Part shown: piece by piece, positions 23,188-34,412 of the stretch
Layout: every line of letters starts with the position of its first letter
How positions within the stretch are numbered: the stretch's first letter is position 1
From: Pieris napi
Lineage: Eukaryota; Arthropoda; Insecta; Lepidoptera; Pieridae
Length of the DNA stretch: 64,000 nucleotides
Direction: 5' to 3'
Assembly: GCF_905475465.1 (NCBI RefSeq)
Contig: NC_062251.1
Span: 6,255,001-6,319,000, forward strand
Position numbers and translations under genes: made by a program
Notes under the pieces: model-generated
The model's database searches: none
The model's input: the letters and a program-made list of their open reading frames with translations, nothing else
Told to the model about the DNA's origin: nothing

Positions 23188-23540
23188 GTGTTACAAGATG
23201 CAGATAGGTTTTAAGTGTACGTGAGTTATAAGGACTTGGAGTTATCTTTTTAAGTATCCAAGTTAACTTCCTGTTTTGATGATACCAGGTGATAATATAG
23301 ATTATATTATATCTGATTATATTATAGAACTCATTTTTTTCCGTTTACATAAGGGAGCGTTCAAGTATTACGTAACGAATTTTTTCCTTTTGTAAAACGT
23401 TACGGCGGGGCGGGGATTAAATTACGCGTTATTGTTAATATTTTTTTCGTTTCTTACACCACATAATAGTAACTAAAGAGTCACTAGGTGGTCACGAAAC
23501 GTTTTACTATACTCGGGTACTGAAAAACGTTACGGCGAGT

Positions 23541-25290
23541 TATAGAGCAAGATCCCAGGGCCGCCAGACGTCACGTATTTTCTGACGGATGAAATGTGGA
23601 CGATTGGGTAGTGTTAGTATGTACTATGATCGTATGCCTACCTGCTAGCTTGGTCAAACGGCCAATTTCCAGGTATCAGGTAATCAAGGTACACAAAAAC
23701 ATTACTTACTTCACGTAAATTCTCATGGCTGATTTTTATATATGTTTTAGAGTGTATAGTTAGAAATAAATTGTCAATACTCCCAGACACTTTCCGTCGG
23801 CCATATTGCTTAACAGACGCTTTAAGGGTCTCAAAATAATTAGTCAACTTCACGTAAATTCTGACGCTCCATTTTTATATATGTTCATCCGACAACTATT
23901 TTAAAAGCTTTGACAAGAAGACAGACCGATCCAAGGGGCCAATCATCCCCTAAACTAAATTTTAATATCTCTATGAGTGGGAGAGCATTATCTACGCGCA
24001 TGAGACTGAGTGAGACCGACTGCGCTGTTAAAGCCATGAAAATTACTTGAACAGATATTTTATAATTTTTAGAACTTTTGTTGACAAGTAAATTATAGCA
24101 ACAAAAATAAGAAAAAAATTGACACATAATAAATAATACTAAAGTTAGCCGAAATTTTTTTTTGTCAATTTATTAATTAGAACTAAAAAATATTTTTTTA
24201 AAATACCACTTATATTTAAATAGCAGCAATTTTTTTAATTAATTATTTATTGGAAATTTGGAAACAAAGTGGAAAAATATCGTAATACCTGATTGTTCTT
24301 CCAGCGACTCACTGACAAAACCCGGTAATTGATCTCCATCTCCGAACCAATGAAAATCATATTTACCATCTTGTAGTGTCCAGCCATTGTTTTCGGGGTT
24401 GAAAATATTTATCATCTTCATACTTGCATTGTTCCAAAGCTAGCCCGTCGAAACTGTTGCCAAAGCTCACTTTTACAAGGTGGTAAGTTACTGGCATCGA
24501 AGTTTCTTAAATTCTTTCGATTGAATTCTTCATTTATATCAGATACCATGTATGTAAATGATAAACAACTGTAGTCTGGCAGCATCTACATCAATTATTC
24601 CAGGAACGTTGTAAACATCACAGATAAATTTTTGTATTATGTTGAATACACGTTCTTCTTCATCTACATCACCAACAAAATCCAACGTACCAAAAGGGTG
24701 AAATGCTTGTTGGTACTCTTCATTTTTCTTCAAAATATTAAACGGCTTTTGCTTGCCCTTTTTGAATAATAATAATTTTTCAAGTAATTTTCATGGCTTT
24801 AACAGCGCAGTCGGTCTCACTCAGTCTCATGCGCGTAGATAATGCTCTCGCGCTCCCACTCACAGAGATATTAAAATTTAGTTTAGGGGATGATTGGCCC
24901 CTTGGATCGGTCTGTCTTCTTGTCAAAGCTTTTAAAATAGTTGTCGGATGAACATACATAAAAATGGAGCGTCAGAATTTACGTAAAGTTGACTAATTAT
25001 TTTGAGACCCTTAAAGCGTCTGTTAAGCAATATGGCCGACGGAAAGTGTCTGGGAGTATTGACAATTTATTTCTAACTATACACTCTAAAACATATATAA
25101 AAATCAGCCATGAGAATTTACGTGAAGTAAGTAATGTTTTTGTGTACCTTGATTACCTGATACCTGGAAATTGGCCGTTTGACCAAGCTAGCAGGTAGGC
25201 ATACGATCGTAGTACATACTAACACTACCCAATCGTCCACATTTCATCCGTCAGAAAATACGTGACGTTGGCGGCCCTGGGATCTTGGAC
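23541..25290. mobile_element. Foldback element with ~505-bp arms and coding cargo
   Basis: Arms about 23548-24052 and 24778-25287 are inverted copies; outer ends read CAAGATCCCAGGGCCGCCA. The insertion interrupts the host MITE and TTA is present at both junctions (23539-23541 and 25292-25294), suggesting a 3-bp TTA duplication. Each arm contains the same 69-71 residue frame (MKLTNYFETLKASVKQYG... in the left arm, the same after its second residue in the right). Its significance is unknown. The 725-bp spacer carries the cargo described at 24239-24777. A solo-arm copy is at 33838-34412. Confidence 0.85.
24239..24777 (-). pseudogene. Captured fragment of an uncharacterised transposon-associated protein
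   Basis: Read on the minus strand, 24777 to 24450 and then 24421 to 24285 translate almost continuously. The order is KKNEEYQQAFHPFGT, VFNIIQKFICDVYN, IDVDAARLQLF, LPPCKSELWQQFRRASFG, then GWTLQDGKYDFHWFGDGDQ and PGFVSESLEEQ. From memory this order (F-x-H..F-x-C-x-LYG, N-x-R-x-x-F, LPP, GW, P-x-L) matches the central to C-terminal part of a widespread, unnamed insect protein family whose N-terminus resembles PIN/XPG nucleases. There are frame breaks between the two blocks. The fragment is in the spacer of a foldback element and cannot be expressed as is. Confidence 0.5.
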
Positions 25291-25399
25291 CATTACATGG
25301 CGGGGGTCAATAATATCCAAAAATAGCGTTACGTACTTGAACGCTCCCTAAACCGAGTTACGAAAAAAACCAGCGGGGCTACAATACGTGAACAGTTGT

Positions 25400-25644
25400 C
25401 CAAATGTGTTTTTGTTGTCAGAACATCATATTGCACACAAAAACATGGAGATGGAATTTACGAAGTAAGGGCGCTGGTTTTAGCCTAATTTTTGTAATAC
25501 AAAAGCAACTGTTGAACAAAAATTGATACAGGTAGATCGGTCGGCACATCACGATGTTTTCCTTCACCGTATCAGCGAGTGTTAAATTCGCACATAGAAA
25601 TGTACATTGGTGCAAAGCTGGGGTTCTAACGACCTCAGGGCTGT
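25400..25644 (-). repeat. SINE fragment in reverse orientation
   Basis: ACGATGTTTTCCTTCACCGT, then TCGCACATAGAAATGTACAT and GGGGTTCTAACGACCTCAGG are the reverse complement of the middle and B-box region of the tRNA-derived SINE family seen at 5637 and 58810. The B box is mutated. Confidence 0.55.
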
Positions 25645-26410
25645 TATTTTTATAAAACAGGGGGCAAACTGGTAGGTAAATCACCAGATGTTAGAGTCTG
25701 GCTAATGAAAGAAGATAATTCAAAAAATTTAGTATGGTATCCCTAAAAGTTTTATATATTTTGTGGATTAAACTTACTTGATACTTGATTTTATTTTATT
25801 ATTTTTTCCATTGATAGTAACTGTATTTCTATGAAATTAAATATTATACGTATTTATTCTTTTACTATTGATACTTAAAATGACTAGCATTGCATGGAAA
25901 ACTAAAACTATATTTATTATAAACTACAACTTTATTCGGAATAGTCAAATCCTACAAAAGAAACGAAATATTCTATCAAATAAAACAAAGTTACGGCTAT
26001 TATACCTGTTAACTCTTCGGAAAAAAATTATAATGTAAATAAAAATGAGTAATTGCATGTCAAGACAATAAATCATACTAACCTAAGAAATTCAATGACA
26101 TTCTGTGTTGCCATCCGAAAGTTTTCAAATAATTCAATTATCTTCTATCATTAGCCAGACTCTACTGCCGCTAATGGAGACAGATTGCCAGAAAGCTCAA
26201 GTTTGAACCAGGCTCAAACTTGAGCCTTGAAGCTTAGCCCTTCAGCGAATTCTGTAGCTGGTTCCACATAGTGGAGGTGCGAAGAAAACACTGCCTTTAA
26301 AAACGCTTAGTTGTGGAACAACGTCGAGGTGATACGGGTGGAATTTATTCTGCCTTAACGATATAACTCAGCTGTAGGTATTTATCCGAACAACTCTTTC
26401 AAACACACAA
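25645..26410 (-). repeat. Jockey-like LINE tail split by a MITE
   Basis: The tail starts GGGGGCAAACTGGTAGGTAA (25660s) and resumes after the MITE with GGTTCCACATAGTGGAGGTG, GGAACAACGTCGAGGTGATA and CTCAGCTGTAGGTATTTATC up to 26410. It is a decayed member of the 17.3 kb LINE family. Confidence 0.55.
25694..26162. mobile_element. MITE with GAGTCTGGCTAATGA ends
   Basis: The left end GAGTCTGGCTAATGA and the right end TCATTAGCCAGACTC are perfect inverted repeats that extend imperfectly inward (GAAGATAATT). TA is present on both sides, as expected for a Tc1/mariner-type insertion. It is about 469 bp, AT-rich and non-coding, and is nested in a LINE tail. Confidence 0.7.
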
Positions 26411-26639
26411 GACGCATCTTTATACGCCACTACACTGCTCCAATAAGGAATTTTTACCATTGAAAAGTTATTAGTCTTGGCTTTTCATCTAATTTTAAGA
26501 AAAATAAACATTATTTTTTAATCTGTGGTCTAAAGGTTTTACATCACTATTCGCTGTTCATGTATTTGTAAGATTAGCTTTTAAGTTTTTAGTTTGTTAT
26601 TAATATTTTTTTTGTATTACTTTAGATTAAGGATTCTGC

Positions 26640-26815
26640 ACTTCTCGCACGCATGTTTCTTTTTTATTTATTTTTTTAAGTTTTTCTCTTAACTAGGGTT
26701 GCCTGGAAGAGATCGCTTATTAGCGATAAGGCCGCCCGTTGCATCCCTTATAATTTTTATGTATTGTGTTTCTTTCATTTGCAACGAAGTGTAAATAAAT
26801 AAATAATCTGTAGTT
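26640..26815 (+). repeat. LINE 3' end with GGTTGCCTGGAAGAG motif, copy 1
   Basis: AGGGTTGCCTGGAAGAGATC, a small hairpin GATCGCTTATTAGCGAT and a terminal GTAAATAAATAAATAA are typical of a lepidopteran LINE 3' end. A second copy is at 30370-30510. Confidence 0.55.
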
Positions 26816-27368
26816 AATTAAAATATTCTATAACAAAAGAGGTTGGCTTGTTAAAATAAAAAAGAAATTCGCAATTCTTAAATTTGATTTTCCCGCGTCC
26901 AGTCATGAACTTGATTACACCTGTTTCGTTTGTCTCGCTCTGTACATCCCGCTCGCACTTACCGAGTTATTGGGTCACAAAAAGTTGTAGCTTATGCAAT
27001 GTTATTATCGAATTGTTTGGTCATTAGTTCATACAAAGTAACGAATATTTGAACTTCCATGTTATAAATGCGAAATCATAAATTACTTTGAACAATTTGA
27101 GTCATAACAAAGTAATAAAAGTGGCGGCAAAAAGTGTTGTGATGGCGCCATCTTATCTCGTAAAAATGTAATTTCTCTCAGCATACCAAGTCTAACGACC
27201 TGCTAGATAAACAAGGAATGCTCACTTAATTTTTTATTCTTCAAAAAGCGCCAAAGCTATGTAAATATATAATAAACTTGGACTTAACGAATTTCTTGTT
27301 TTGTTTTTTGAAACTAATTCTATATCTCTTACTTACGTTAAATGTTACAATTTGAAATCAAACTGAAG
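26816..27368. other. Spacer, nothing recognised
   Basis: AT-rich DNA with no supported gene or repeat end. Confidence 0.4.
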
Positions 27369-27642
27369 ATTTGTTAGAGGACGCAATTTTATTTATAGGA
27401 CATGTAGGGGAGGTCAATACAAGCTTAAACCCAAGTTGTGTGGTTGGCGCCCTTGTCCCCCGGCCACCATCTTGGAAAAAGGGGTGAAAACACGTTTTTG
27501 GCTATATCTCCTAAACTATCCATCGTACAAAAAATTTGTAAAACATATTTTGTAGCAAATTGCTTTGCTTACAATTATGTCTATGTATCACAAATCCAAA
27601 ATTATTTTTTCCGTAAAAAAAATATTACGTCCTCTAACAAAT
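27369..27642. mobile_element. MITE with TTTGTTAGAGGACG ends
   Basis: ATTTGTTAGAGGACG on the left and CGTCCTCTAACAAAT on the right form perfect 15-bp inverted repeats 274 bp apart. The interior is non-coding; the 79- and 89-residue frames across it are incidental. Confidence 0.7.
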
Positions 27643-28680
27643 GTTCAGCCCATGCATTTCAATGGACTATATGTTAAATACGTCAGTAAGATGAGGATGA
27701 ATAAAGGATTCTTATTAATTATACTACTAACCAAGTATTGGCATAACAGGTTTTACGCAGTAATGACAACTTGGAGATGTCCTCCCAATTGTAGAGGGAA
27801 ACAAAGTTGTCCACGGGGGTTTTTAAGGAGGTAAATTTATTTAAGGGGTAGGTACTTGATACGTTTTTTAATTAAAAACCGCACGCTATAACTGAAATAA
27901 CAAAAAGCCATAATACTCCTAGATCGATATAACAGCTATTTTATACTTGTATACTATACTTGAACGTATTTTTAATTTAAATTACCTTTACAATAGAGTG
28001 TTCAACAAAAACTTAAAGGGTTTTCAATCGATAGATACGCCAACCAACTAGCCTAGCCTAGCTATGATACATTTAAACATCATATGATAGGACCAATTTC
28101 CGGTGTTTTTAGGCGGCAACTAGTTCTTGGAAACCAATTTATGGAAAGTTTTTTTAGTTCCCTTTCTTGGCCTGCACGGTTTGTGCGTCAGCCATGCAAC
28201 AATTATGGAAAGTTATCACAAAGGATTCAGAGTTGACATGACACCCTTATGTTGACATATCCAATCCAATACGATTTTGACAGAAACAGTTTTGTAAACT
28301 CCCTCATTTGTAGTCCGTTAAAATAACATGTGAGACATTGTGCGGACGTGTTTTTTTATTCTATGATAAAGACAATTAAAACCTAAGAAGTATTACGTGA
28401 TAATTTTTAAGTATGGCGATGATATCACCATAACGGCTTTTATCAAGGACACTTTTTATGCCTAGTTTCGTGTCTTGTGCAGATGATAAATTATGCGTAA
28501 CATTTCCTTGTTTTGTATAGAATAAACTAGCAAATATAAGCTGATTATAATTAATCTGTGCAAAATAAAAAGTTCTTCTTAGTATGTGCTATGATTTTTC
28601 TTTTTTTAAATAATCTGTGCAGAATTAAAAGTTTATTTTTGTAAATATGCCATGATTTTTCTTTTTATAAACATCTTATT
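27643..28680. other. Spacer, nothing recognised
   Basis: No supported gene. A short direct near-repeat (TCTGTGCAAAATAAAAAGTT and TCTGTGCAGAATTAAAAGTT) lies at about 28555-28670. Confidence 0.4.
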
Positions 28681-28681
28681 A

Positions 28682-28980
28682 CTAGCAGACCCCACAGCCG
28701 TTGTGCTGCATGATATTTCAAGGGATCAGGATGTTAAACAAAGGGCTCCACCCAAACATGCACAAAAAAAAATCATTCATATCGGTCCAGCCGTTTAAGA
28801 GGAGTTCAGTGACAAACACACGTACGGTAAAATTATATATATGTAACCTATCCTATGTTTTAAGTTAGATCAAACTGCACACGGTGTGCAAATTTGATTG
28901 AAATCGATTTAGTGGTTAGGAGTCCATAGCGGACAAACAACGTGACGTCTAATTTATATATATTAAGATATTGTTATAGA
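28682..28980 (-). repeat. Helitron- or RTE-like ends
   Basis: CTAGCAGACCCCACAGCCGT at 28682 resembles a reverse-oriented Helitron 3' end and runs to an AATTATATATATG end near 28845. It is followed by a second repeat tail (GGAGTCCATAGCGGACAAAC ... TTATATATATTAAGAT). The classes are uncertain. Confidence 0.4.
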
Positions 28981-29068
28981 CTTAAATGTTAGTTATCTTG
29001 TTCATACAGACAGGACAGATGCATCCAGACTTATTGTTACAAAATTAATTTGATAGCAAATTACATAT

Positions 29069-29069
29069 A

Positions 29070-29106
<37 letters not shown>
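29069..29106. repeat. (TA)n microsatellite
   Basis: An uninterrupted AT dinucleotide run of about 38 bp. Confidence 0.9.
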
Positions 29107-29109
<3 letters not shown>

Positions 29110-30120
29110 CTGGAGATGTAAAGTGAATTTCAATACAGTGCCTTAGTTCCTTTGCTACGGCTTATCAGTATCAACTAACCTTGTGATTGTGATAAAATTG
29201 CACTTGCATCATAACATAGCTTGGCCTTTACTGTCAACGAATAATGAATTAGCTAATTTGATTCATACATTAAAAGAACATAAATACAAAGACTAGTTGC
29301 ACTTGTCATGCTTGTATGGTATGGGCATAATTTTTGTACGGTTTTCTAAATTATTGTGTATCCTAGGAAGGTTTCTAAAAAAATATTATCATAGTTAAAT
29401 AGGTCACAAAGTAAAACCAAAACACGAAATAGTCACAAAGCATGTAGGCAACAGCTAGTACATAATAATTGTATTCATTTAATACATTGAATAATTTATT
29501 ATCATATTTCTTTATATAACGATTTAAAGAAATAAGGGATATATATAATTACGCACAGATTAATTGTAAACAGCTTATGTTGCTTCATTCTGAGAATGAT
29601 TACCACACATTAGGTAAATGACCAATTAAGGTCAACTATGTTAAAATTGCCATTTAATTATTTTGATATCAATCTATTAATAATATATTATTTGATAATT
29701 AAATTTCAATTACTGGGTTTTATTTTTATTATTTTAGTTGATGCTTTGGAATAATAACTTTTCATCTGTATTGAATATTGTAAATTTGAAGAGTATGTAT
29801 GTTCGAACATGCTAATCTCGAGATTTGCTGGTTCCAATTTAAAAATACTTTTATACATGTATTTATTGATGAAGATTATAAAGTTTATAAAATTATTTAT
29901 AACAAAATAAATACCAATAAAAACAGTAAAGCTATTTTTAACTTTATTTCCAATTTGAGATTGTACATATTGATTGAAGTAAAAAACTACAAGAAAGGGA
30001 AAACAAAATGAAACATATTGTTGCGAAATCAAAAAAGATTGATTTTTGAAGTAACAAAAAAAACAGAAAAACTAATATTAAAGTTGATTTAAGAGTGACT
30101 ACTCAGAATTATTATATTCT
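29107..30120. other. Spacer, nothing recognised
   Basis: Very AT-rich. The overlapping plus and minus frames at 29706-30032 reflect a locally palindromic composition and not a gene. Confidence 0.4.
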
Positions 30121-30169
30121 CAGAGGGCCTCATTGTGTTATATGAATAGAAATAAAACAATAGTAGTGA

Positions 30170-30510
30170 TAATATATTCGGATGGGGACATGTATCTCAT
30201 TTTTTTTTTTCATCATGTATTAAGTTTCTCATGTAAATAAAAATACATTTAATGTAAAGAGAAATAAAGTTTGTTAAACATTACATACAAATGATAACTG
30301 CATCACAAAATATTGACTGAATTGCAAAATTTTAAAGGGGATTGATTATTCTTGAAGATCCATATTATAATTAGGGTTGCCTGGAAGAAATTGCTTGTTA
30401 GCAATAAGGCTGGCCGTTGCCTAATAACTTATGTAACCTACCTTCTTTTTGATTTTTTTATATGTATAATTATGTGTATTAATGCAATGAAGTATAAATA
30501 AATAATAGTC
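30170..30510 (+). repeat. Two LINE 3' tails
   Basis: 30180-30290 repeats the tail that follows the LINE at 6301-6960 (ATGTATCTC, TTTCTCATGTAAATAAAAA, GAGAAATAAAGTT). 30370-30510 is the second copy of the AGGGTTGCCTGGAAGA tail also seen at 26690. Confidence 0.55.
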
Positions 30511-31406
30511 TTTGCAAATATTAAATCTTAACGCTAGTGTGAGGAATTTTCGAATATGAGCTGATAGTGTTAAAAGTACTATAGTACTATAGATAACAAA
30601 CTTGCTCAGAAGGGTCTTTTGACTTTTTATAACTTTTCTTAAATAAGGAAAATAGACAAAATAGTGATTTAACTATGTTTTTATTTGATGATATACAAAT
30701 ATCAATAAAAGTAGATTTAATGCTTATTATTGTGTAACAGCAGGTTTTTAATATGTTTATAAAGTATATATTTTAATAAAAAATTTCAAATTAGTAAAAT
30801 ATTTTAATGTGTTTATTGCGATGCATGTAACAATCTATGTGTAATGTATACTTAAAACAATAATAGTCCAAACTCTGTTTAGGCTAAGTGCATACTATAT
30901 TTTTTTATTTCTGATATATTGTTTTTATTAGTTGTATTACATGTTATATCTTTTTTGTAAGTAATTTGGTACCTACTTTGGAAGCACAAGTATGTATATT
31001 TCTTATAGTAATTGTGTGACTTGTGGGTCAGTCGTTTATGATTTTTTTTAAATATTACAATTTTGTAGAAAATACTTAGACTGACATAATAACACCGAAT
31101 TACAAAATAAAACTTACATAGCAGAATTTGAAATTCAAATTAGGAAGTTATTAAAACTTAGTGAAGGTTATCGATAATTGAAGTTTGATTAAAAAATTAA
31201 TTAAAAACTCGCCCGATTAAAATAGTGTATTATTAAAATACACGTCTAAAGAACTTGTAATGGTAATTTAATCTGTACGTCTGACGTATTGCGTTGGAAT
31301 TCCTTCGAAGCCTACTTTCATAATCCTAAGTAGGCAACCTGCTCGCACTTTCGTTAAAGTGGTTAGACTCACATAAGAATAGTTAAATATAATAAAACTT
31401 GCTTAC
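30511..31406. other. Spacer, nothing recognised
   Basis: AT-rich DNA with no supported element. Confidence 0.35.
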
Positions 31407-31453
31407 CTTATCAAGGGCAAAACTATAGTCCTTGTTTTTACTCCAAATAACAT
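31407..31453 (-). CDS. Weak candidate first coding exon
   Basis: On the minus strand an ATG is followed by 15 codons (MLFGVKTRTIVLPLI) and then a good donor AAG|GTAAGC. Upstream sequence resembles a leader. No downstream exon could be matched, and the phase (two leftover bases) would put a stop into the kst micro-exon if joined directly. I list it only because the donor is strong. It could well be chance. Confidence 0.15.
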
Positions 31454-31972
31454 CCAATTTTTCTTTAAAATCACTTTAAAACTTGTTCACTCACAAAAAC
31501 TTTGGAATTTCAGTTTTTAACGGTTAATCTTATGTCCAAAGTTAGATTTTGCATATAAAACTCAAGTTTAAAATAGTTACACGCTTATACAACACGGCAA
31601 TTTTTATGGTTTATCACATTTTACAGTTCCGATACGAACTAAAAATCGGCGTTTTTGAAAGAAAAAGTTGAAAAACAAGTAGGAAGGTACTTGTATGCGT
31701 AACGATACGATACGGGATTTGACAGTTTCACGCGTAAGCACAGCGCAGAGGTTCGATGTTTTAATGACGTTGAACTTATCGGAGTTGCTAGCAATAAAAT
31801 GTATGCGCAATAAAACGGTAACTTAATGTGTAAATTCATTATTTAATTACTCGTAATACTCATTCAAATTATGAAAAGAAATAATAAGAAACTTAACTGT
31901 TTACAATGATACTTTGTGATGACGAACGCATACTTAGTGCATTAACCACAAAGTATTGATTACTAGCTGTTG

Positions 31973-32110
31973 CCCTCGACTTCATTCGTGCGGTATTATG
32001 TGCCATGGTCGTAAGTAAATACCTGAAGTTGGACAAAACTAGGCATTTAGTACGAGGAACATATACAAATAAAATGCATGTTTATGCCTACCAATATTAT
32101 GACTAGTATC
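31973..32110 (-). repeat. Helitron-like end
   Basis: CTAGCTGTTGCCCTCGACTT at 31973 is the reverse complement of a common lepidopteran Helitron 3' end. The other terminus was not found. Confidence 0.4.
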
Positions 32111-32255
32111 ACCAAGATTTTTTTTATTCTCACCTAATACCTAGTAACTGTATAGTCTAATGTTAAGGTGAATTTAACGAATATTTAACTTATAGTGAAT
32201 CATTTTTGAAGTGAAACTTTTTTAGAATCGTTGTGATTTCAAACCGGATGCAACG

Positions 32256-32515
32256 GAAAAAGCGACAGTAAAAAGAGACCGACACATAAATTAATAGGAT
32301 TTGGCGTGGGAGAGAATGAGAAAGCGACAGTAAAAAGAGACAGACACATAAATTAATAGGATTTGGCGTGGGAGAGAGTGAGAAAGCGACAGTAAAAAGA
32401 TACAGACACATAAATTAATAGGATTTGGCGTGGGAGAGAGTGAGAAAGCGACAGTAAAAAGAGACAGACGCATAAATTCGAAGGATTTAGCGTGGGAGAG
32501 AATGAGATGGGAAGA
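32256..32515. repeat. 62-bp minisatellite, about four copies
   Basis: GCGACAGTAAAAAGAGAC recurs at 32262, 32324, 32386 and 32448, exactly 62 bp apart each time, followed by CATAAATTAATAGGATTTGG and CGTGGGAGAGA. Copies differ at a few bases; the last is most diverged. Long minus-strand frames here (Leu/Ser/Pro-rich) arise because 62 bp is not a multiple of three. They are not genes. Confidence 0.93.
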
Positions 32516-33279
32516 ATTGTGCAGTGTATAAACTTTAAATTGGCGTGTATTTGATCATTTTCTGAATTAAAAAAACATAGATGTGCAAAAAATTAAATAA
32601 GTAATAATCATCTAATTTCAAATTTCCATTATTTAAGTTTTTATCAAATTAAAGATTGATATTGATATTAAACTTATAAATGAAAATTTAACAAAGTCCT
32701 ACATTTAGTTAGTGGAAAAAGTATAATTTACATATTATTCATTATAAAAACTTTGTTTTTGATGGTTTCACTTCTACCACGTGTGAATTGCACACATGAG
32801 TTTTTTTTTCTTTCTTTACTTCTAGACTAACTTATTTATTCCTCCGGAAGTACCCTAGAGCACCAAATAAGTTGATCATTGCATTACTCCATTTGTATGC
32901 AATATATTTGTTGTGTTTACAAAAAACATGTATGTACTTCTCTAAAGAATGTTTGTGTAAATGCGTTAATTTTGCCAGACCTTTTTATACAAAAATTAAA
33001 ATTGAATATATTGTTACGAAGACGGGTCGACTGCAATGTTTTAAGATTTTTCCACCACTTAGAGAACTTTTCAGCAGGCAAATGTGATTTCTGACCGTTT
33101 CAGGAGAGGGTCAATCACATATTAGAAAATCGTAATTTACATAATGTTACCCTAGTTTTCAGGAGCCTGAAACATTTTTTCAGGCCGTTTCAGAACACGT
33201 GTAGTCGAATGGTACACTTTTCAGGAAACCCGTTTTCAGGCGTTTTCAGGCCTGGTTATACCCCTTTGATGAAGGAATG
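32516..33279. other. Spacer, nothing certain
   Basis: No supported gene. Several TTTTCAGGC-type short repeats occur between 33090 and 33260. Confidence 0.35.
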
Positions 33280-33833
33280 TTCTAGAACGAATTTTCTAGG
33301 TGTGAGACAAGGACGGAATGATACGCGAGAGAGAGGGAAGATCAGAACCTTCTCGAAGCTAGACCGAGCACTCTATAGTCGAATTTTTAATTAGACGATA
33401 TCAACTGACGTTTACGGTGTTGTCAGTTTTTAATGAAATAAAAATAGTGTTGTGACAAAGTAAAAACCCCTGAATTAATGATCGGTGATGGCACTAGTCG
33501 CCGCGCCGCGCTTTGTAATAAGACGTCAAAAAACTGATTGTAGTTACATAGTACTAGTACCTAACTTATATCAGAGCACTTTTATGAAATTTTGAAATAT
33601 AAATAATATTCTTTTATTGTTTGAAATGATTGACTATTCACACTCATTGTTCATTCATCTGATTGAACAAGAACTGAACGCATCACTATTACTTTAAATA
33701 TGGCAACATTATTTTACAAACTGACATTAGCTACTGTCAGTTGGCTTCGTCTAATTAAAAATACGACTATAGAACGCCGTACGACAAGGACGGAGCAATG
33801 TGCGAAAGAGATAGCTAGTACGCACGTTCTAGA
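33280..33833. mobile_element. Inverted-repeat element with TTCTAGAACG ends
   Basis: TTCTAGAACG at 33280 and CGTTCTAGAA at 33824-33833 are inverted. Further inside, ATTTTTAATTAGACGATATC and the inverted counterpart near 33740-33775 also pair. The arms are diverged, suggesting an older element of about 554 bp. No transposase. Confidence 0.55.
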
Positions 33834-33837
33834 ATTA

Positions 33838-34412
33838 CAACTCTTCATTTTTCTTCAAAATATTAAACGGCTTTTGCTTGCCCTTTTTGAATAATAATAA
33901 TTTTTCAAGTAATTTTCATGGCTTTAACAGCGCAGTCGGTCTCACTCAGTCTCATGCGCGTAGATAATGCTCTCCCACTCATAGAGATATTAAATTTTAG
34001 TTTAGGGGATGATTGGCCCCTTGGATCGGTCTGTCTTCTTGTCAAAGCTTTTAAAATAGTTGTCGGATGAACATATATAAAAATGGAGCGTCAGAATTTA
34101 CGTGAAGTTGACTAATTATTTTGAGACCCTTAAAGCGTCTGTTAAGCAATATGGCCGACGGAAAGTGTCTGGGAGTATTGACAATTTATTTCTAACTATA
34201 CACTCGAAAACATATATAAAAATCAGCCATGAGAATTTACGTGAAGTAAGTAATGTTTTTGTGTACCTTCATTACCTGATACCTGGAAATTGGCCGTTTG
34301 ACCAAGCTAGCAGGTAGGCATACGATCATAGTACATACTAACACTACCCAATCGTCCACATTTCAACCGTCAGAAAATACGTGACGTCTGGCGGCCCTGG
34401 GATCTTGGACCA
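33838..34412 (+). mobile_element. Solo arm of the 23.5-kb foldback family
   Basis: From ACTCTTCATTTTTCTTC to GGCGGCCCTGGGATCTTGGA this is nearly identical to 24716-25290 of the foldback at 23541-25290, including the 71-residue frame (MKLTNYFETLKASVKQYG...). The left arm and cargo are missing. It stops exactly where the next foldback begins. Confidence 0.85.

Larger units (their letters stand above)
23353..25348. mobile_element. Harbinger-like MITE copy 2, split by a foldback element
   Basis: The left half is 23353 to about 23540 and the right half about 25291 to 25348. Ends are GGGAGCGTTCAAGTATTACG and CTTGAACGCTCCC, flanked by TAA on both sides (23350-23352, 25349-25351). The foldback element 23541-25290 sits inside, so the foldback arrived later. 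Confidence 0.88.

Noticed and set aside
24989..25198. 69-71 residue frame repeated three times (23638-23853, 24989-25198, 34102-34317) as a possible conserved small protein
   Set aside because: All three are copies of the same foldback arm, so identity reflects transposon copying and not selection. No homologue comes to mind.
31407..31453. Joining the weak ATG-containing candidate exon to the kst micro-exon
   Set aside because: The phase would place a stop codon in the micro-exon, so it cannot be the direct upstream kst exon.
32190..32473. Leu/Ser/Pro-rich overlapping minus-strand frames suggestive of a signal peptide
   Set aside because: They are translations of the 62-bp minisatellite; the frame shifts between units, as expected for a non-multiple of three.
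32256..32515. CRISPR-like array of regular repeats
   Set aside because: Head-to-tail 62-bp units without unique spacers, in a eukaryotic genome; it is a minisatellite.
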